64,000 nucleotides of DNA from contig CM022371.1 in assembly GCA_011800155.1 (NCBI GenBank), positions 248,001-312,000 on the forward strand, written 5' to 3'. The stretch comes from Flammulina velutipes. Its lineage: Eukaryota > Basidiomycota > Agaricomycetes > Agaricales > Physalacriaceae. Under the pieces are notes generated by a model that ran no database searches, had not been told where the DNA came from, and saw only the letters and a program-made list of their open reading frames with translations. The position numbers and the translations under genes are program-made. How positions within the stretch are numbered: the first letter of the stretch is position 1; each line of letters opens with the position of its first letter. Below, piece after piece: positions 13,752 through 26,266 of this stretch.

Positions 13752-16700
13752 TCAATCAGCTCCAATCGCCTGATCAAAAACCTTCCTCAAAAGCTCCCCC
13801 TCCGCCTTCCTTCCATCCTCCACCTCAAACCTCGCAAACGACACAGTCCCCAGCGTCGTCGCATACGTCCGCAAATACGGCGAATACTAAAACACCAGTA
13901 AGCCCAAAAAGAAACAAAGCAAAAAAAGCAAAATTGTCCGCACCACTCTGCAGAAATGTCTGTACCACCCCCAGCTCTCCCATACGCTCCATTCATCCTT
14001 ACCCCAGCTCTCCCTGTTCGCCCACGCATCACCCGTAACAGCAGGCCTCACAATGTCCTTATCCGACGGAGCTAGACACGCCACAAAGCCCTCAAGCGCA
14101 CGTGATAGACACGCCTTTTGCTCCCGCACCAAGCTGGCGAACGCTTTGATCGCAGTCGCCAACACCGGGTTTTCGTTTTCAGGTATATCGGCTATAGATT
14201 CTGTCCATCAGTCGCCATATCCAAAAAGGCGAAGGAGAAAATGACTCACTCTGTTGAGTTTCCCCGTCAACCGCCATCTCAGCCCCCTCCTTCGCAATGG
14301 CCTGCGCCCTCGCATCGTCATCCTCTTTCCGTAACGCAGTCACCTTCTTCCTCGACATGTTCACACGACCGTTCGCCTTGTCAAGCGCACCCTTGATGGC
14401 ATGCCACTGTAACTCCCCAACACACCATTTGCTATTTAGCTCTACATCTTCCGCCTTCCACTGCGTCTCGTCGACACCGCGTTCGAATACCCAGCCCACC
14501 ACATCTGTGGGGTCGACGATCTGATACTGCATGAGCTTGTCGAACACAATCACGATCATCTGGGAGTTCTCGCGCCAGAACGAAGCCACGGCGGTCAAGA
14601 TATCGGACTTGGCTTCGGGTTGGCCGTGGTTGACGAGGTGACGAAGGAGGGGGAGGTATCGTTCAATAGCGTTCAGGAGATGCGAGAAAGATCGGGAGCC
14701 AATGTTCAGCAGCGATTGGACGACGATGGAGAGCACAACGCTTTCCGAATTAGCGCCAGCGTCAGATGCTTCTACGTTCGTCTTCATCGTTTCGAGATGG
14801 GCGATCGCTTCCTCTGCCTTGGAGCGTCCACGGAAAAGGGTGAGAATAGACTGTGCACTCTCATGATGAGGATTTACTATGACAACGTTGAGTATCGTAA
14901 CACGACAGAGAGACATGCACACTTACTTGGATCTTCGTACGCGAAAACCGGACCAGGTGCTTCTTTCGGAAGTGTGTAGCCCTCAGGAGCCTGCATTGGC
15001 TCGGGAAGAGTTTTGGCTACGCGATCGTAGTACGCCAGCCGTATTTCGTACTTGATCGCCCGTCTCATGAACATCCTTCGCGGATGCTGAATGTCCAGAC
15101 TGAGATCTGGCAGCCTACGAGCCAGTTAGCTACATTGGTATAGTGCATCGCTAGAAGTTGTACCATTCTTTCCAGACCCACTGGAAACCAAAGTTGCTCA
15201 TATGGATGGAGAACCATTCCGCAAAACGTCGAGCAGCCTCGACATCCAGCCCATCGCCAAGGTAGCCATATAGTTTGCGAATGGACTTGCCGACCGCTGG
15301 TCCAACGGTTGTCGGTGAGAGTTTGCAAAGCTCGGTAATGACACCCATGTAATAGATAGACACCAATGGCGATTCCGGTACGAGGAAGAATGCGCCTAGG
15401 ATCGTCTGCATGTCAAGTCAGGGATCAGGCTACACATGGATGTATGAGACAGACCTCTATAACAGTACTCTCCAGTTGCCAGTCCTTGCCCAGGACTGGA
15501 TCAGCTTCAATGGGAGCACCAGGTTTGGGTTTGAATGTGCCAGGTAACGTCCATTTCGGATATTCTAGAAGAAGACGGGCACATTCTTTGCGGTTTACTT
15601 CAAAGATATCCAAGATGGCCATGATGTCGGTCCTAATGACATACCCGACGGGAGTCTTGAAGTCTGGCGTGACCTAAGAAAACATGAATGTTGCGAGCAA
15701 TGCGGTCGAAGCGGAACGAACCTCGTTGTCGAATAGACGAATGAAGAATTCGGGCCATTCTTCCTTCTTGACTGGCGCATCTTCCTCTATCTCGGTAGTC
15801 AGGCCTTCAATGGCTTCGGGAGGAACAAGGACCGACGGAAGAGTAAATGGTACGGCGTCCAACTCGGCCAGCGAAGCATAAGGCTGGGGAAACGGAGGCT
15901 CCGCAAAGTCTGTTTCTGCTAGCGCCCTGCATGCACTGAGTAGAGAGTCTATGAGCTGGGTGAGATTAGTACAAATTGGACGTGGGGAGAGCTGGGACAT
16001 ACTTCGTCTGCGTTCTCCTCGGAGGTGGACGAGGAGCCAGAGAGGTTGGAGGATGGGTTTGTGAGGGATTTTGCGCTTGCGGTAGACTCGTTGAACGTGT
16101 CTATGGCTGCGAGAATGGACGACACTGTGGGCGGAGGAAGGACTGAGCCAGCCTGCCAAACGTTAGCATAGATATTGGTAGAGGTGAGAGTACATACGAT
16201 AATCAATCCTTCTCCAGCGCAGAGAGAAGCGCGTTGAGCCCGACCAAGAGAGACACCAAATTCATCGAGGACAGCAGTGAATGATTGGATGAGCGCAGTG
16301 AACGAGTCCACCGAAATTACATGCGCCAGAGTGAGGTGTCCAAAGAAATGTATCTGCAATTTATTTAACGAAAAGAAGGAAATAAGAGCATGAAACGCAC
16401 ACATAGACGCGTTTCGCGCCACGATAGTTGGTCGACGTATGTCTGGAAGCCTTTCCATATCTCTTCAAGGATATCGCGACCAAGTGACGTCTCTCCCTTT
16501 GGCTGGTCGTGCAGCTGCCGTAGCAGAGCAGCGTAATGAGGAATTTTGAATGGCTGTTCGGTGACTCTGTTCGACGATGAGCATGAATAGATACACAAAA
16601 AACGCGTCGTGCGCACCCTATACGCAGCGTCTCAGCAACAAACTGGATATTTGGAGGCTGGAAATCGCGAATATATTGTTCCAAGCAAGGGAGCTCTTCC

Positions 16701-16935
16701 AGTGGGTCCTGTACATCGCGCTCAGTGTCATCCGTCGTTGTTCTCGTAGTCATGCTCACCACTTCTCCTAGTCGTAGTATAGATGCCCGCAGTCTGTCTT
16801 GCGGTGTCTCTACGGGCTCACGCCGTTCATAGTCGTCTAATTGAAGAAACGTCGGCAAAAAACGAAAGTTAGACGTCGACGTCGGCGCTCACCTCTGTGT
16901 CTGCGTCGTCCGCCACCACCGCGATTCCAGCTCAT
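13752..16935 (-). CDS. Nuclear cap-binding complex large subunit CBP80 (NCBP1)
   Basis: This is the large scaffold subunit of the nuclear cap-binding complex, which binds m7G-capped RNA together with CBP20 and acts in splicing, export and decay. The protein is made of MIF4G-type helical repeats. Recognisable stretches from the N-terminus are LEELPCLEQYIRDFQPPNIQ (about 16665-16710), PHYAALLRQLHDQPKGE, WQLESTVIEV (about 15480) and LFRGRSKAEEAIAHLETMK (about 14780-14840), then QSLLNIGSRSFSHLLNAIER and IVIVFDKLMQYQIVDP. The start at 16935 opens MSWNRGGGGRRRHR before a 55-bp intron whose splice leads into DDYERREPVETPQDRLRAS. Roughly ten or more short introns interrupt the gene. The final exon ends at 13752-13754. 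It is single copy in the window and shows no lesion. Confidence 0.85.
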
Positions 16936-17314
16936 TGTCGTTTGGCAAAGGAATTACCGAATTCACGCTTGAAATTTGCTTGCTCACTGTCGTCGTCGCC
17001 GTCGATGTCGAAGATGTCTGTGAGTTGATGACGTAAGAATGTTGCCAATCTAATCAAACATTCTCACGCTTTAACTTAGCACTGATCAATACTTGAACGT
17101 TTGAACACTGACCACGACGACCACGCTGGGCTCTGCGCTATCTGAAGGACGACGAGACTACACATATGCGCTATTCCAACCAAGTATATGCCTCATTGAC
17201 CTCCAAGGAGACATATACCAATACCACCTAAGTGCACACTGCTTTTGTCGATGTTTGGTAACTAGTGTTGCCGCGAGCTGAGCTTGCTTTGAGCGATTCA
17301 TTGATCAACCGGGG
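16936..17314. other. Upstream region of CBP80 up to inverted repeat P
   Basis: No gene is seen. It holds the CBP80 promoter and ends where sequence shared with 33.5 kb begins. Confidence 0.45.
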
Positions 17315-17617
17315 TTTGCCGTCAGTCTGAGACGTCGATGACAACGTGCAGCACTTTGTGTTGGGCTAATAATACTCTTGATAGTACAGCTGCCTGTGCG
17401 CTGAGTATTTCCTCCCGAGTGGGGATCGAGAAACATGGCGCCACCTTTGACGAAACGGACAAGGTCCGACACTGACGTTTGTGGCACCCTTCGTCGCATC
17501 ACACTTTTAAGTGAAAGTTCTTTCCGAAATACAGAGCAAAAACATTGGTGTTACAAGAGGATTTAAGGGACTACATGTACAAACGGCTGTAAAAACTTGC
17601 GGGCGTAAAGGATTTCC

Positions 17618-19818
17618 TCACATAACTGGAGGGAAGTTAGCACAGGATCACATACAAGATGAACCAACACATACACTCCAATAGCCCAGGCAGAGAAGCA
17701 TCGGACATGGCAGGGGAAGAGTGTGTGGTTGCCATGGGGGAACCATAATTGCGGGCCTTGGAATCGAAGATGCCATAAAGTTGGTCTCTCATCTCCTGGA
17801 GGATATCCAACGGAACCCCTTGAGGGGGACACCATGGGAAGAACGTTGCATGTGTCCCAGGAAGCACAAACTGGCCCGACGGATGTGCTTGCGCAAGCCG
17901 AGCGTTCAGACGCTCCACGAGGATGGCACAAGATCTACAGCACTTCTTGCTCACGGCAATTGGCATTCCGCCTGACGTCTGTAGATGGTGAATATTAATG
18001 ACACTGAATGGACAATCAGGAACATACCGGGAGGGCGCTGTCTACCCAGTTTCTGGTGAATTCACCGAAGGTTGGACCACCGAGGGCGGAGATACAGATG
18101 AGGCCCATCGCCGCCGCTTCCGCATGAACCAGAGCTTTGTTCGCTTTCCCGCAAAACTTCTCAGTCGCCTTATTGCCGAGCCCAAACCTTTCAGCAAAGA
18201 ACGTATTTACCCTTGCCACCTCGGAAGCATCTTCCGCCGATGTCAAGGTATCGAGGTATCTGTCCCTAAAGTTGGTGACGTCGGACGGATTGACAGTAGG
18301 GATGGCAGGGGAGGTGTTGACTCGATAAACCAGGAGCTCCATAGCATCAGGCAACCGGGCCATGTGGCGCTCAACAGCAAGAACGGCCTCGATCCATGCA
18401 GTGATGGTCCGACAATACCGTAAGATAGGAATATCTTCCGGTTCAATAACTGAGGAATCGAAGGCTGCAAAGAGTCGTCAGTACTAGCGATGAATGAATA
18501 CATTAACTTTCGTACCATCCTCGTCTTCGTCAGCCTCAAGTAAGTCAGCAGCTAAAATGTGAGACGAGAGCAGTGAGACAGGGATTGATAGATGTAAGTA
18601 GATGTTGACGCGCCATTATCTGTGGCTTCCGAGGTGGATGCCTGCGAATCTCCAGGTTGGGGTACTAGAAGCAGACAAGATCAGCATGATAGGTGATATC
18701 GACAACGAAGAACTATACATTTGGACGAAACAGCTGGGAAAAAGGTAAGAGAGAATGTTCGGATGAATTGAAGCAGGAGACATACACGCTATGAGGAGCG
18801 CCTTGCGCAAGTATTCATGGAGGCCCTTCATTGAGAAAATAGCGGACATTAGCTTCGTCGTCTGCAACAGGACACGGAACACATCCGTGGCCGACAACAA
18901 TTCTTTTGCGTCTGCCACGGATAACGGCCTGACCGCCATCCTTCGCCCGTCTGCCGTGTTTCGTTCCACGATCGCTTCAATTTTTCTGTACGTGTCATCG
19001 ATGAATTGGATCCATCGCACGACATTGTCCGAATTGACAAAATATTGTCGTTGACCACGGGGTGAGTGGGGAGACGGAATGTGTTCGAGAGCATAGCTCT
19101 CCAAGTCACGATGAAGGTTACCTTGTGGGTCGAACAAGACAAAGACGTCTTGTGCCTTGTTCGGAAACTCGGCATCCTGGCAGTGTTGCAGAATGAGGCT
19201 GAATGGGGCGCGACCCCAAAGATCGACGGCTTTCCTCACACGAGAGGCAAGCTTTGGAAACGCGCGACGATGAACGAAGAGGGCAGCGGCGTTGACATCT
19301 CGTGGTCCACGGTTGCTTCCGAGAAGACGCTGCATGATGTCGACGATATCCTGCAGATGTACATCGATCTTGACACTGTCCCTACAAGATACTGTTCATG
19401 ACAATGAACGAGCCGATCACTGAAAGACGCACTGCATAGTTTCCCAGCCATCCAAAAGCACCTTGCCGTTGTCTTTCGGCCTGATTTGTTCGTATTTTCC
19501 GTCCGGCAATCCTTTCAACCGGACAGTATTATGAGTGAAGACGACAGACACGATCCTGCCTGCTTCAACACGACCAGTAACAGCGTTGACGATGGCTGCA
19601 TCGTTATCAGGATCTTTTTCTCGCTTGGGTGCTTCTTCCCAAAATTCGCCAGTGGTTATGAGCGTCAAAATGTGCTGGAAGAGTCGAAGATGTTCGTCCT
19701 TCGATGGCGACGCAGGCTTTCCGTCCTGGCACGTATGGAGAGCGGTGGTGGCCATCAGAATTTCCTTTGCAACATTTTCCCAGTCATTGTCATCGCCAGG
19801 CAGAAAGGGAGGAGTCAT
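17618..19818 (-). CDS. OTT_1508-like deaminase family protein, copy 1 (left)
   Basis: Multi-exon gene of about 650 residues. Exon 1 starts MTPPFLPGDDNDWENVAKEI at 19818. A large exon with an unrecognised helical region follows (HRRAFPKLASRVRKAVDLWG, about 19210-19270). Then come small acidic exons (LLEADEDEDG) and the C-terminal domain. There VHAEAAAMGLI (about 18095-18130) supplies the His and Glu of a zinc-deaminase motif, and SKKCCRSC (about 17935) supplies the CxxC zinc ligands. A conserved LPGTHATFFPWCPP follows. This pattern fits the OTT_1508-like group of the nucleic-acid/nucleotide deaminase superfamily; the group assignment is from memory of the family. The substrate is unknown. The gene is a near-identical inverted duplicate of the one at 31054, with coding changes such as AERFGLGNKAT against AERLGFGNKAN. 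No break was found, so it may be active. Confidence 0.7.
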
Positions 19819-19841
19819 GGTAGTAACGCGACGAGGGGCAA

Positions 19842-19863
19842 GATCAATACTGGCTTTGTTTGG
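19842..19863 (-). promoter_or_regulatory. Shared upstream motif of the deaminase-like genes, copy 1
   Basis: On the minus strand this reads CCAAACAAAGCCAGTATTGA. It ends about 23 bp before the ATG at 19818, and the same block precedes the copies at 31054 and 33632. It may be a promoter or leader element conserved within the family. Part of its presence here is due to the segment duplication. Confidence 0.4.
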
Positions 19864-19987
19864 TCACGCTGATTCCACCCAATGACTCACAAATTCGGAT
19901 GCTACCATTTCGTCTTTCGTCTAGATTTCAAGGCATAATATACCAATACCGACACAGGATTCACAAGAGAGATAGAAGACCCAAAAT

Positions 19988-20218
19988 TCACACTCGCTTG
20001 ACGCACAACGGCATATCATCCATGGGTTCTAAACGTACGGTTAGTATTTAACCCCTTCGAAACGTCCAACTCACTCATCGTGATGGCAGCTGTCGGGATA
20101 GGCACCTGTCCCTCCGTCCCGGGTGAGAACTCAAACTTATTAACCAATGCCCTAAACAATGCCTCAGTCGATGTTCACGAACAAAGTGAACTCAGCTACC
20201 CAATAATGGCTTTCATCT
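19988..20218 (-). pseudogene. 3' fragment of a cytochrome P450 gene
   Basis: The last two introns and C-terminal exons of the P450 gene at 28768-30891 are repeated here in reverse orientation, ending at the same stop codon (19988-19990). The copy is cut at 20218, just after the codons for the helix that follows the haem-binding loop, so the catalytic part is missing. It marks the breakpoint of inverted repeat P and cannot encode an enzyme. Confidence 0.9.
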
Positions 20219-20288
20219 AGTAACAGACAAGTTAACTTCGGAGCAAGCCCTTGTTTCGGTCCGGATCTGACTTAGGCCTTAGGCCTTA

Positions 20289-20654
20289 GAGCTCGTTCGG
20301 TAACGAGTTCTTGTTCTGGGAACTCTTGGGAACTTGAACTTGATGGGAACATCACGCGTTACGAAATGTGACTAAAATGTGACAACTAATTTCTCGCTCA
20401 CCGCGGGGCTCAAATGGATGCAGTAAATATCATTTTATCGTCTTCATGATGTCTAGCGTACTACAAAACATAGTTACCGACATTTCTGATGTGTTGAAAA
20501 GCCCAAATATACCGTAGATGTATGCGAGACGGGAGTGCGGAGCCTGCGGACCGTGTCACTCGGACGAACCCGAACATCACTCCGTGACGATCAAGTTGTT
20601 GAAGTTCCTGGAACTTTGAGTTCCCAGAACAAGAACTCGTTACCGAACGAGCTC
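20289..20654. mobile_element. 366-bp MITE with long terminal inverted repeats
   Basis: The first 37 bases, starting GAGCTCGTTCGGTAACGAG, are repeated in perfect inverted orientation at the other end, and weaker symmetry continues inward. Both flanks carry TTA (20286-20288 and 20655-20657), which fits the 3-bp target duplication of PIF/Harbinger-type MITEs. There is no coding potential. It fills most of the junction between inverted repeats P and Q. Confidence 0.8.
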
Positions 20655-21191
20655 TTAGGTCTGATCCTTGCACCTCACGGAAGTCACCCAGGTGGAGCCA
20701 TGTACGATCCTATCAGCTTATGGAAACGGGAAGGTCGTAAGTGCATAAAAATAGCGTACCCCTACATGCAGCCAATAGAATAGCCCACAGTTATGTGGCG
20801 CATCTAAAAACCACTGAGCCTAGTTATGTGACTGACGGATACCCCCCAAAACTCTAGCGATCGCTGAATTTTTTTGTTCAATAGAGTGTATTTGCATCTG
20901 GTATTGATAAGATTTTTTCGACCGAAATATAATACTTTTGACCCATTGGGACTGCAGATACTGTCCAGAAGGGAGCTCCGAAAGCTGAAAGCTTATAGCT
21001 TTGGATGCTGATCCATTCAGTCAGATCCAATGTGCTATTTCCAACTTCATCGAGCTCACCTGTGACAATGAGTGAAACATCGAATGAGAAATCTCATGAA
21101 CACATTCACAGCCGTCGGCACCAGCCCACTAGTACAAAAAGCTCAAGATACTATTATATGCAGTCCCTAACATAAACCTGCAAGTAAAGCA

Positions 21192-24100
21192 CTACACATC
21201 ATCCTCCCAATTATCCGGGACATCCAATGCCGGCTCTGAATGAACCACAGGCGCTGGTACGGGAACCGGTTCAGCCAACCGCGCACCAGGCGGGCGATAC
21301 GCGCCCGCCGTCGGTCGAATACGAGGAGTCACTCCCGACTCACTACTAACACTACCCAAAGGAGTCGTCTGTCCACTCCCCCAACCTTTCGTCACAGCAC
21401 CAGATCCAACAGCCCCCATCGCCACCCCACCAGACCTCAAATTCCCCAACTTCCCCAAATTAGGCCTCCCCCTAACATTCCCACTCAAAATCTGACTAGA
21501 CAAAAGCGGCGCAGGGACCCTCGTATCAATCCTCCGAATAAGCTGGACACTAATCACACCTCCATCAATACCAGTGGACAATAAGATAAGAGAAAAAGAG
21601 CTAACCTCCTATGCGGTTCCTGGTCCACCATCTGCGTATCCATCCTATAAACACCCGCAAGCTAGAAAATGACAGTCAGTGAACAGAATGTAAAACAAAA
21701 CGTCAACGCCACAAACCTCAATCACAAACTTCCTCCTATCCATAGGCATATGCGGCAGCACCTGGGTCTTCTTCCCCGAACCCACAAACTCCCCAAACGT
21801 CTTCTCGACCAAAACCAAGAACTTATCGTTCCCCGTCCCGAAGCTCAACAACTCGTCAGTGTACACCGTATGGCCTCCACCCGACGTCTTGACAGCGCTG
21901 ATCCCCAACGCATCCGCCAGTCGTGCATTCCGCTTCGCAATCTCACAATCCGACGTGCACTTGATATGCTCGTTTCGTCCACTAGACGTCACACTTCGCC
22001 CACACCGAACAGACTGCTTGATCCTCCCACACTGGCACGCAAGCGTCACGATGCTCTGACATGGCTCCCGCTCAGAGCACGCAGAAGGCGCATGGCACGG
22101 GTCTGCGCATGGATGGATAGCCGGAAGACTATGTATCCTTTAGTCAGTCATCCTGTAAAAATAAACAAGTCACCCACCACATCTTTCTCGCCTTGCCACA
22201 GGGCATTGCGCATGACCCACATCCGTCGGAATGGCACACCCGTTCACAGTGGTGGAACCCGCATTCCAACAGTTTGCCACACACCGTGCCACAACCAATC
22301 TTGTCGCGATCCAGGGAACAGCGAACGTTGCCAACCATCTTCGCCCCACAAGCACATAGTTTCGTCGTCAAAAAGGGGCAAGGCGGGCATGAAATATCGT
22401 CTCCGTGGCATACGTGGGGTGTTTTCGTATGGCCACAAGCAGGAGGAGGGAAAACGCAAGGATAAGAGCATTCAATCTTCGTTCCACACGGAACCGGGGG
22501 CTCCAAGACTGTCCTTCCACAGAAGCAGATCATCTTTCAAACGCAAATAAGCACCTCTTCAGAAAGATAAGTGAACACCGTACCTCCTCGAAAGAACTTC
22601 TCAAGCAACGTCCACAAGGGCCTCGATGGTCGCGTTCCTCGCATCGATGGTTCCCACAGCTCAACATCTTGCCGCAAACCAGATCACATTCATGTAAGCC
22701 ACCAGGCCCTTCCCCGACCTCGGCAGGATCCACGACACGTTTCTTTCCCTTTCCCTTTGCCGAGGCAAACGACGCCAAAGGGCAGCACACCCTATTGCAC
22801 CGATGCCGTCCACACGCCCTCAAAGCCTGACACGGTTTGTCGCATAGAACTGGAGCCTCGATTTGTATACCAGCTTCATCGTCCCGAACATAAAGCTTCC
22901 CGCAAACGATCGCCTGGCGGATATTTCCACATCTGCAAGGACGAGTTACGGTCTCCCTGCAAGGCGGGCAGTCGTCCAGATGGCACTTTTCTTGACAAAG
23001 ATGCTCGCAGGACGTATGTTGTTTGTAGCAAGGGGAGTTACACGTCGGAATAGGATCCTGGCAGGTTGTTCGAGGAGGAACATCGACACCTATTCGCTTC
23101 TTCCCGCAAGGGCAAGTTGGAATTTGGGGCGGAGATAAAGGGCAGATGGACACGGTAGATGCGGGCGGGTGACATGGTTTTTCGCATTTATGTATGCCAC
23201 ACTCGTACGAACTACGAAGATGGTTAGGGATGAGCGATAAAACGGAGGAAACACCTACTTTAGACACGGTGTATCGCAAGCGAATCCAAGGAAATCAACA
23301 GAGCCACCTTGTCCGTCACATCCAACACCTCCACTCCATCGATCCCCATCACCACAAGAAGTCTGTCTAGACTCCATGCCACACCAACACGTCTGCGATA
23401 CGCCATCTTCACAATGCCCACAAGGTCCAGAATGGCAAGGTCGCTTGCATTGGTGTTTTCCACAGTTGAGTTGACGATCGCAGACGTCTCCACACGAAAC
23501 CCTAGTATCCTCTCCGCACCGAACGGGAACAACCCGCTGGCGTAGGCATGGGCAAGGCACCTCTAGCATGACTTTGCAAGGCGGGCAAGGGCCTGGATGG
23601 CAGGAGAGTGGGCATGGATGAGGGCAGGCATTCCTCGTCCGTGAACAAGGGTTCCCACAGGAATGAGGCGTGGCCAGGCGGGCGTTTGGCGATGGGGTCG
23701 AACCACAAAAGCACCTATATCCACCAATCAGAGTATCTCGCTTCCCTTGGCAGCCAGGACAGCGCCATTCTCCGCGTCTGTCCTCGCCTCGGGCGCGCCA
23801 TGCGTCCTTGATTTCCTTGTAGCTCTTCTCGGACCAAGAACGGATGCATTTAAGGTGAAATGTTGTCCAGCAGTACTGGGGCTGATCGTCGATGACAGGA
23901 ATCAAGGGAGAGCAGCTCCAAGTAGGTTGACCGGGGTGAATGGAAGCGAAGCAGATGGGGCAATCCGCGTACGGCGCAACGCTGAGCGAGCGGATGATGG
24001 TGGAAGTGAGATCGTCGGCGCTGGCATCGGGAAGCTGATATTTTCCTTTGGGCGCCCGGCTAGACGCGATTTCACCAGCGGTGTTGGTAAGACTAGCATT

Positions 24101-24385
24101 GAACCGCGCGCCTCGCCGTGGCGGTTTGGGATCTCCGTTAGCTAACGGCTTCAGTGATCTTGGTTGGTGCTGTCTTTGGACGTTGGCCGCCGCGGGTGGG
24201 GTGGGATTATCGACGTGATCGTGTGGTGCTGTACGCTTCGTGCGTCGACGCGGAGGCCGAGTTCCCTGGGACGCGTTTGCCTGAGCGTCAGGAGCAGCGC
24301 TCGCCGAATTGTCACGACGCCAGTTGTTCCTTCTACGCCCTGCGCCAGGATCAGGCGGCGGAGGCGGAGCAGGAGGTATGTTCAT
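21192..24385 (-). CDS. NF-X1-type zinc finger protein (FAP1/NFX1-like), left copy
   Basis: The encoded protein (about 1,000 residues) belongs to the NFX1/Fap1 family of cysteine-rich regulators with a RING-type domain (E3 ligase and transcriptional roles in other fungi and animals). After a basic, proline-rich N-terminus, a RING-like cluster starts at CPICFASIHPG (about residue 140). Many NF-X1 fingers of the form CG(x)HxCxxxCHxGxCPPC follow, for example CGKHQCKRPCHSGPCGHC. A C-terminal R3H-like segment (HMPMDRRKFVIEVC, about 21700-21740) and a glycine-rich tail ending VPDNWEDDV complete it. Short introns separate the five or six exons. It is divergent from eIF3e, 329 bp apart. A second, apparently intact copy lies at 37630-40833. 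No break was found in this one. Confidence 0.88.
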
Positions 24386-24714
24386 GCACTGAAGAAATGA
24401 GTTTTGCGGCTGTATCGTCTAGATGGATTCTTTAAAAGACTGGCTTGGTCAAGATGACTCTTCCAGCGCCGGAAGCGAATGACTCGACCGGAACGTCTAG
24501 AGAACAGAGCCGTCGCTGCCAGACAGCGAGCTCAAACGAAAGAAACGACGACGAAAAAGCAATAAACGGAGGATGGTGGTGGTAAGAGGTCAAGTTACGT
24601 GAGGCCAGCCAAAAGGCAGAGCGCTATCTAATCTCAGTATTCCCACGGTGCCAGACAGTGGCTGTGTTCCAAAAAATCGTCTCTTCATCGCGGACCACGA
24701 CGACGACGACGAAA
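24386..24714. promoter_or_regulatory. Divergent promoter region NF-X1 / eIF3e
   Basis: The 329 bp between the two ATGs must hold both promoters. It contains CG-rich stretches and a (CGA)n run before the eIF3e ATG. The same region is duplicated, inverted, at about 37292-37629 in front of the second NF-X1 copy, so both NF-X1 genes keep the whole intergenic promoter. Confidence 0.6.
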
Positions 24715-26266
24715 ATGGCCGAACACGATTTGTCGAGCAAGATAATAGGATATCTCGACCGCCATCTCTCTTTTCCTTTACTTGCACATCTCGCAGAGTC
24801 GGAGCTTTTCCCAGCAAAAGACATTCAATCGGCCCAGTATGAACTCGCGAAAGGAACAAACATGTTCGACTACGCCGTGTCGTTCTTCGAAAAAGTGTAT
24901 CCAAATGAGCCGATTCCAGCAGGTGCGTCCCCTTGACAGCTTTTTCCACTCGAAATTCAACGCAGATCATGTAGAATTCGACCAAAAACGAGAAAGCGCC
25001 GTGTCGACTCACCAACGCCTGCAAGATGAGGCGCAGGCCGTCCTAGACGTGATAGAAAATCCCGATGTTGCACAGGCGCTGCGCCAGGACAAGAATCAAA
25101 ATCTGCAGTACCTCAAGGACAACTACAACGTATGTTGTATCTCTCTTCGTTTACGGCTTAGTCTCATGTATCCAGGTTACGCTTGAACAAATCACTGCGC
25201 TCTACACATTCGGCAAGTTCCAATACTCATACGGAAACTATAGTGGCGCAGCCGACTACCTCTACCATTTCCGCGTATTGTCAACCGATAACGATCTGAA
25301 CGTATCAGCTCACTGGGGAAAGCTTGCTTCAGATATCCTCGTTGGCAGATGGGATATCGCACTAGAAGAGCTCAACAGCCTCCGCGAAATAATCGACTCT
25401 CGCCCTCCTCTTCCCCTTCTCTCTTCGCCTTCAGCGGAACAGCCGGCCCTCACCCAGCTACATTCACGCACCTGGTTACTCCATTGGTCCCTCTTCATCT
25501 ACTTTGAACACCCCCAAGGCCGTACACTCCTCCTCGAAACCTTCCTTTCCCCGACCTACCTCAACACCATACAAACTGCATGTCCCTGGGTCCTGCGCTA
25601 CCTCGCAGCCGCAGCCATCCTCTCGCGGAAAGCATCCACGACAGGATCCTCTCGCGTACGGAACGCCATTCGCGAAGTCGTCAAAGTCATACAAATGGAG
25701 GAATATCAGTACGCTGACCCCGTCACAAACTTCCTCAAAGAGCTCTACGTCGAGTTTGACTTTGAGAGCGCCCAGAAAGAGCTCGGAAAGGCAGAGGCTG
25801 TCGTTGGCGATGACTTCTTCCTCCAGAGCTATCGGGAGGATTTCCTAGACAACGCACGGTACCTTATCAGCGAAGCCTACTGTCGGATACACCAAAAGAT
25901 CGATATTGGGCAAGTAGTATTCTCAAAGCAAACACTCGTGGACTGACTCATTCATCCCACAGCGACCTCTCTGACCGTCTCAACCTCTCGCGAGATGAGG
26001 GCGAAAAGTACATCGTCAACCTCATTCGTGAAACGCGCATGGGGGCTGACGCTAAAATCGATTTGGAAAAAGTTTGTCTCGCACTCTCTCTCACACCGAT
26101 CGTCGTTTGACACTTTATCTAGAACGTCATCGACATATCGCGACCTGCTCTCCCCGTATACCAGACTGTGATTGAGAAGACGAGGGGCCTGTCCTTACGG
26201 ACTCAAGCTCTGGGAACGGCTATGGCAGGAAGAACACAGCAGCCTCCCGCTGTCGTTGTCCAGTAG
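24715..26266 (+). CDS. Translation initiation factor eIF3 subunit E (eIF3e/INT6)
   Basis: This is the intact eIF3e subunit, part of the eIF3 complex that loads the small ribosomal subunit onto mRNA. The start [20 protein letters not shown] is the conserved eIF3e N-terminus. The body continues with [40 protein letters not shown] and [20 protein letters not shown] (about 25195-25540), and ends in a PCI domain ([19 protein letters not shown], then [19 protein letters not shown]). Introns near 24922-24965, 25130-25175, 25912-25961 and 26073-26122 join in phase. The length of about 445 residues is normal. The ATG at 24715 is preferred to the in-frame one at 24658 because homology begins there. Its first exon is duplicated at 37143-37291. 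Confidence 0.92.

Larger units (their letters stand above)
17315..20218 (-). repeat. Inverted repeat P, left copy (with 30661-33565)
   Basis: This 2.9 kb segment is the reverse complement of about 30661-33565. Paired positions add up to 50879 at the P450 end (20218 pairs with 30661, 19988 with 30891) and drift by only a few bases at the other end, so indels are rare. It carries the deaminase-like gene plus the last exons of a P450 gene. Similarity fades near 17315, where the two flanks differ. Confidence 0.93.
20668..24863 (-). repeat. Inverted repeat Q, left copy (with 37143-41356)
   Basis: This 4.2 kb segment is the reverse complement of about 37143-41356. Paired positions sum to 62022 at the outer end and 62006 at the inner end, so the copies differ by only about 16 bp of net indels. 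It contains the whole NF-X1 gene and the first 49 codons of eIF3e. Similarity stops abruptly inside eIF3e at 24863 and at 20668, next to the MITE. Confidence 0.93.

Noticed and set aside
13458..13901. Proline-rich plus-strand frame as a full gene
   Set aside because: Its last third is the reverse strand of the CBP80 3' exon and its low-complexity composition fits that; only the first part could be real.
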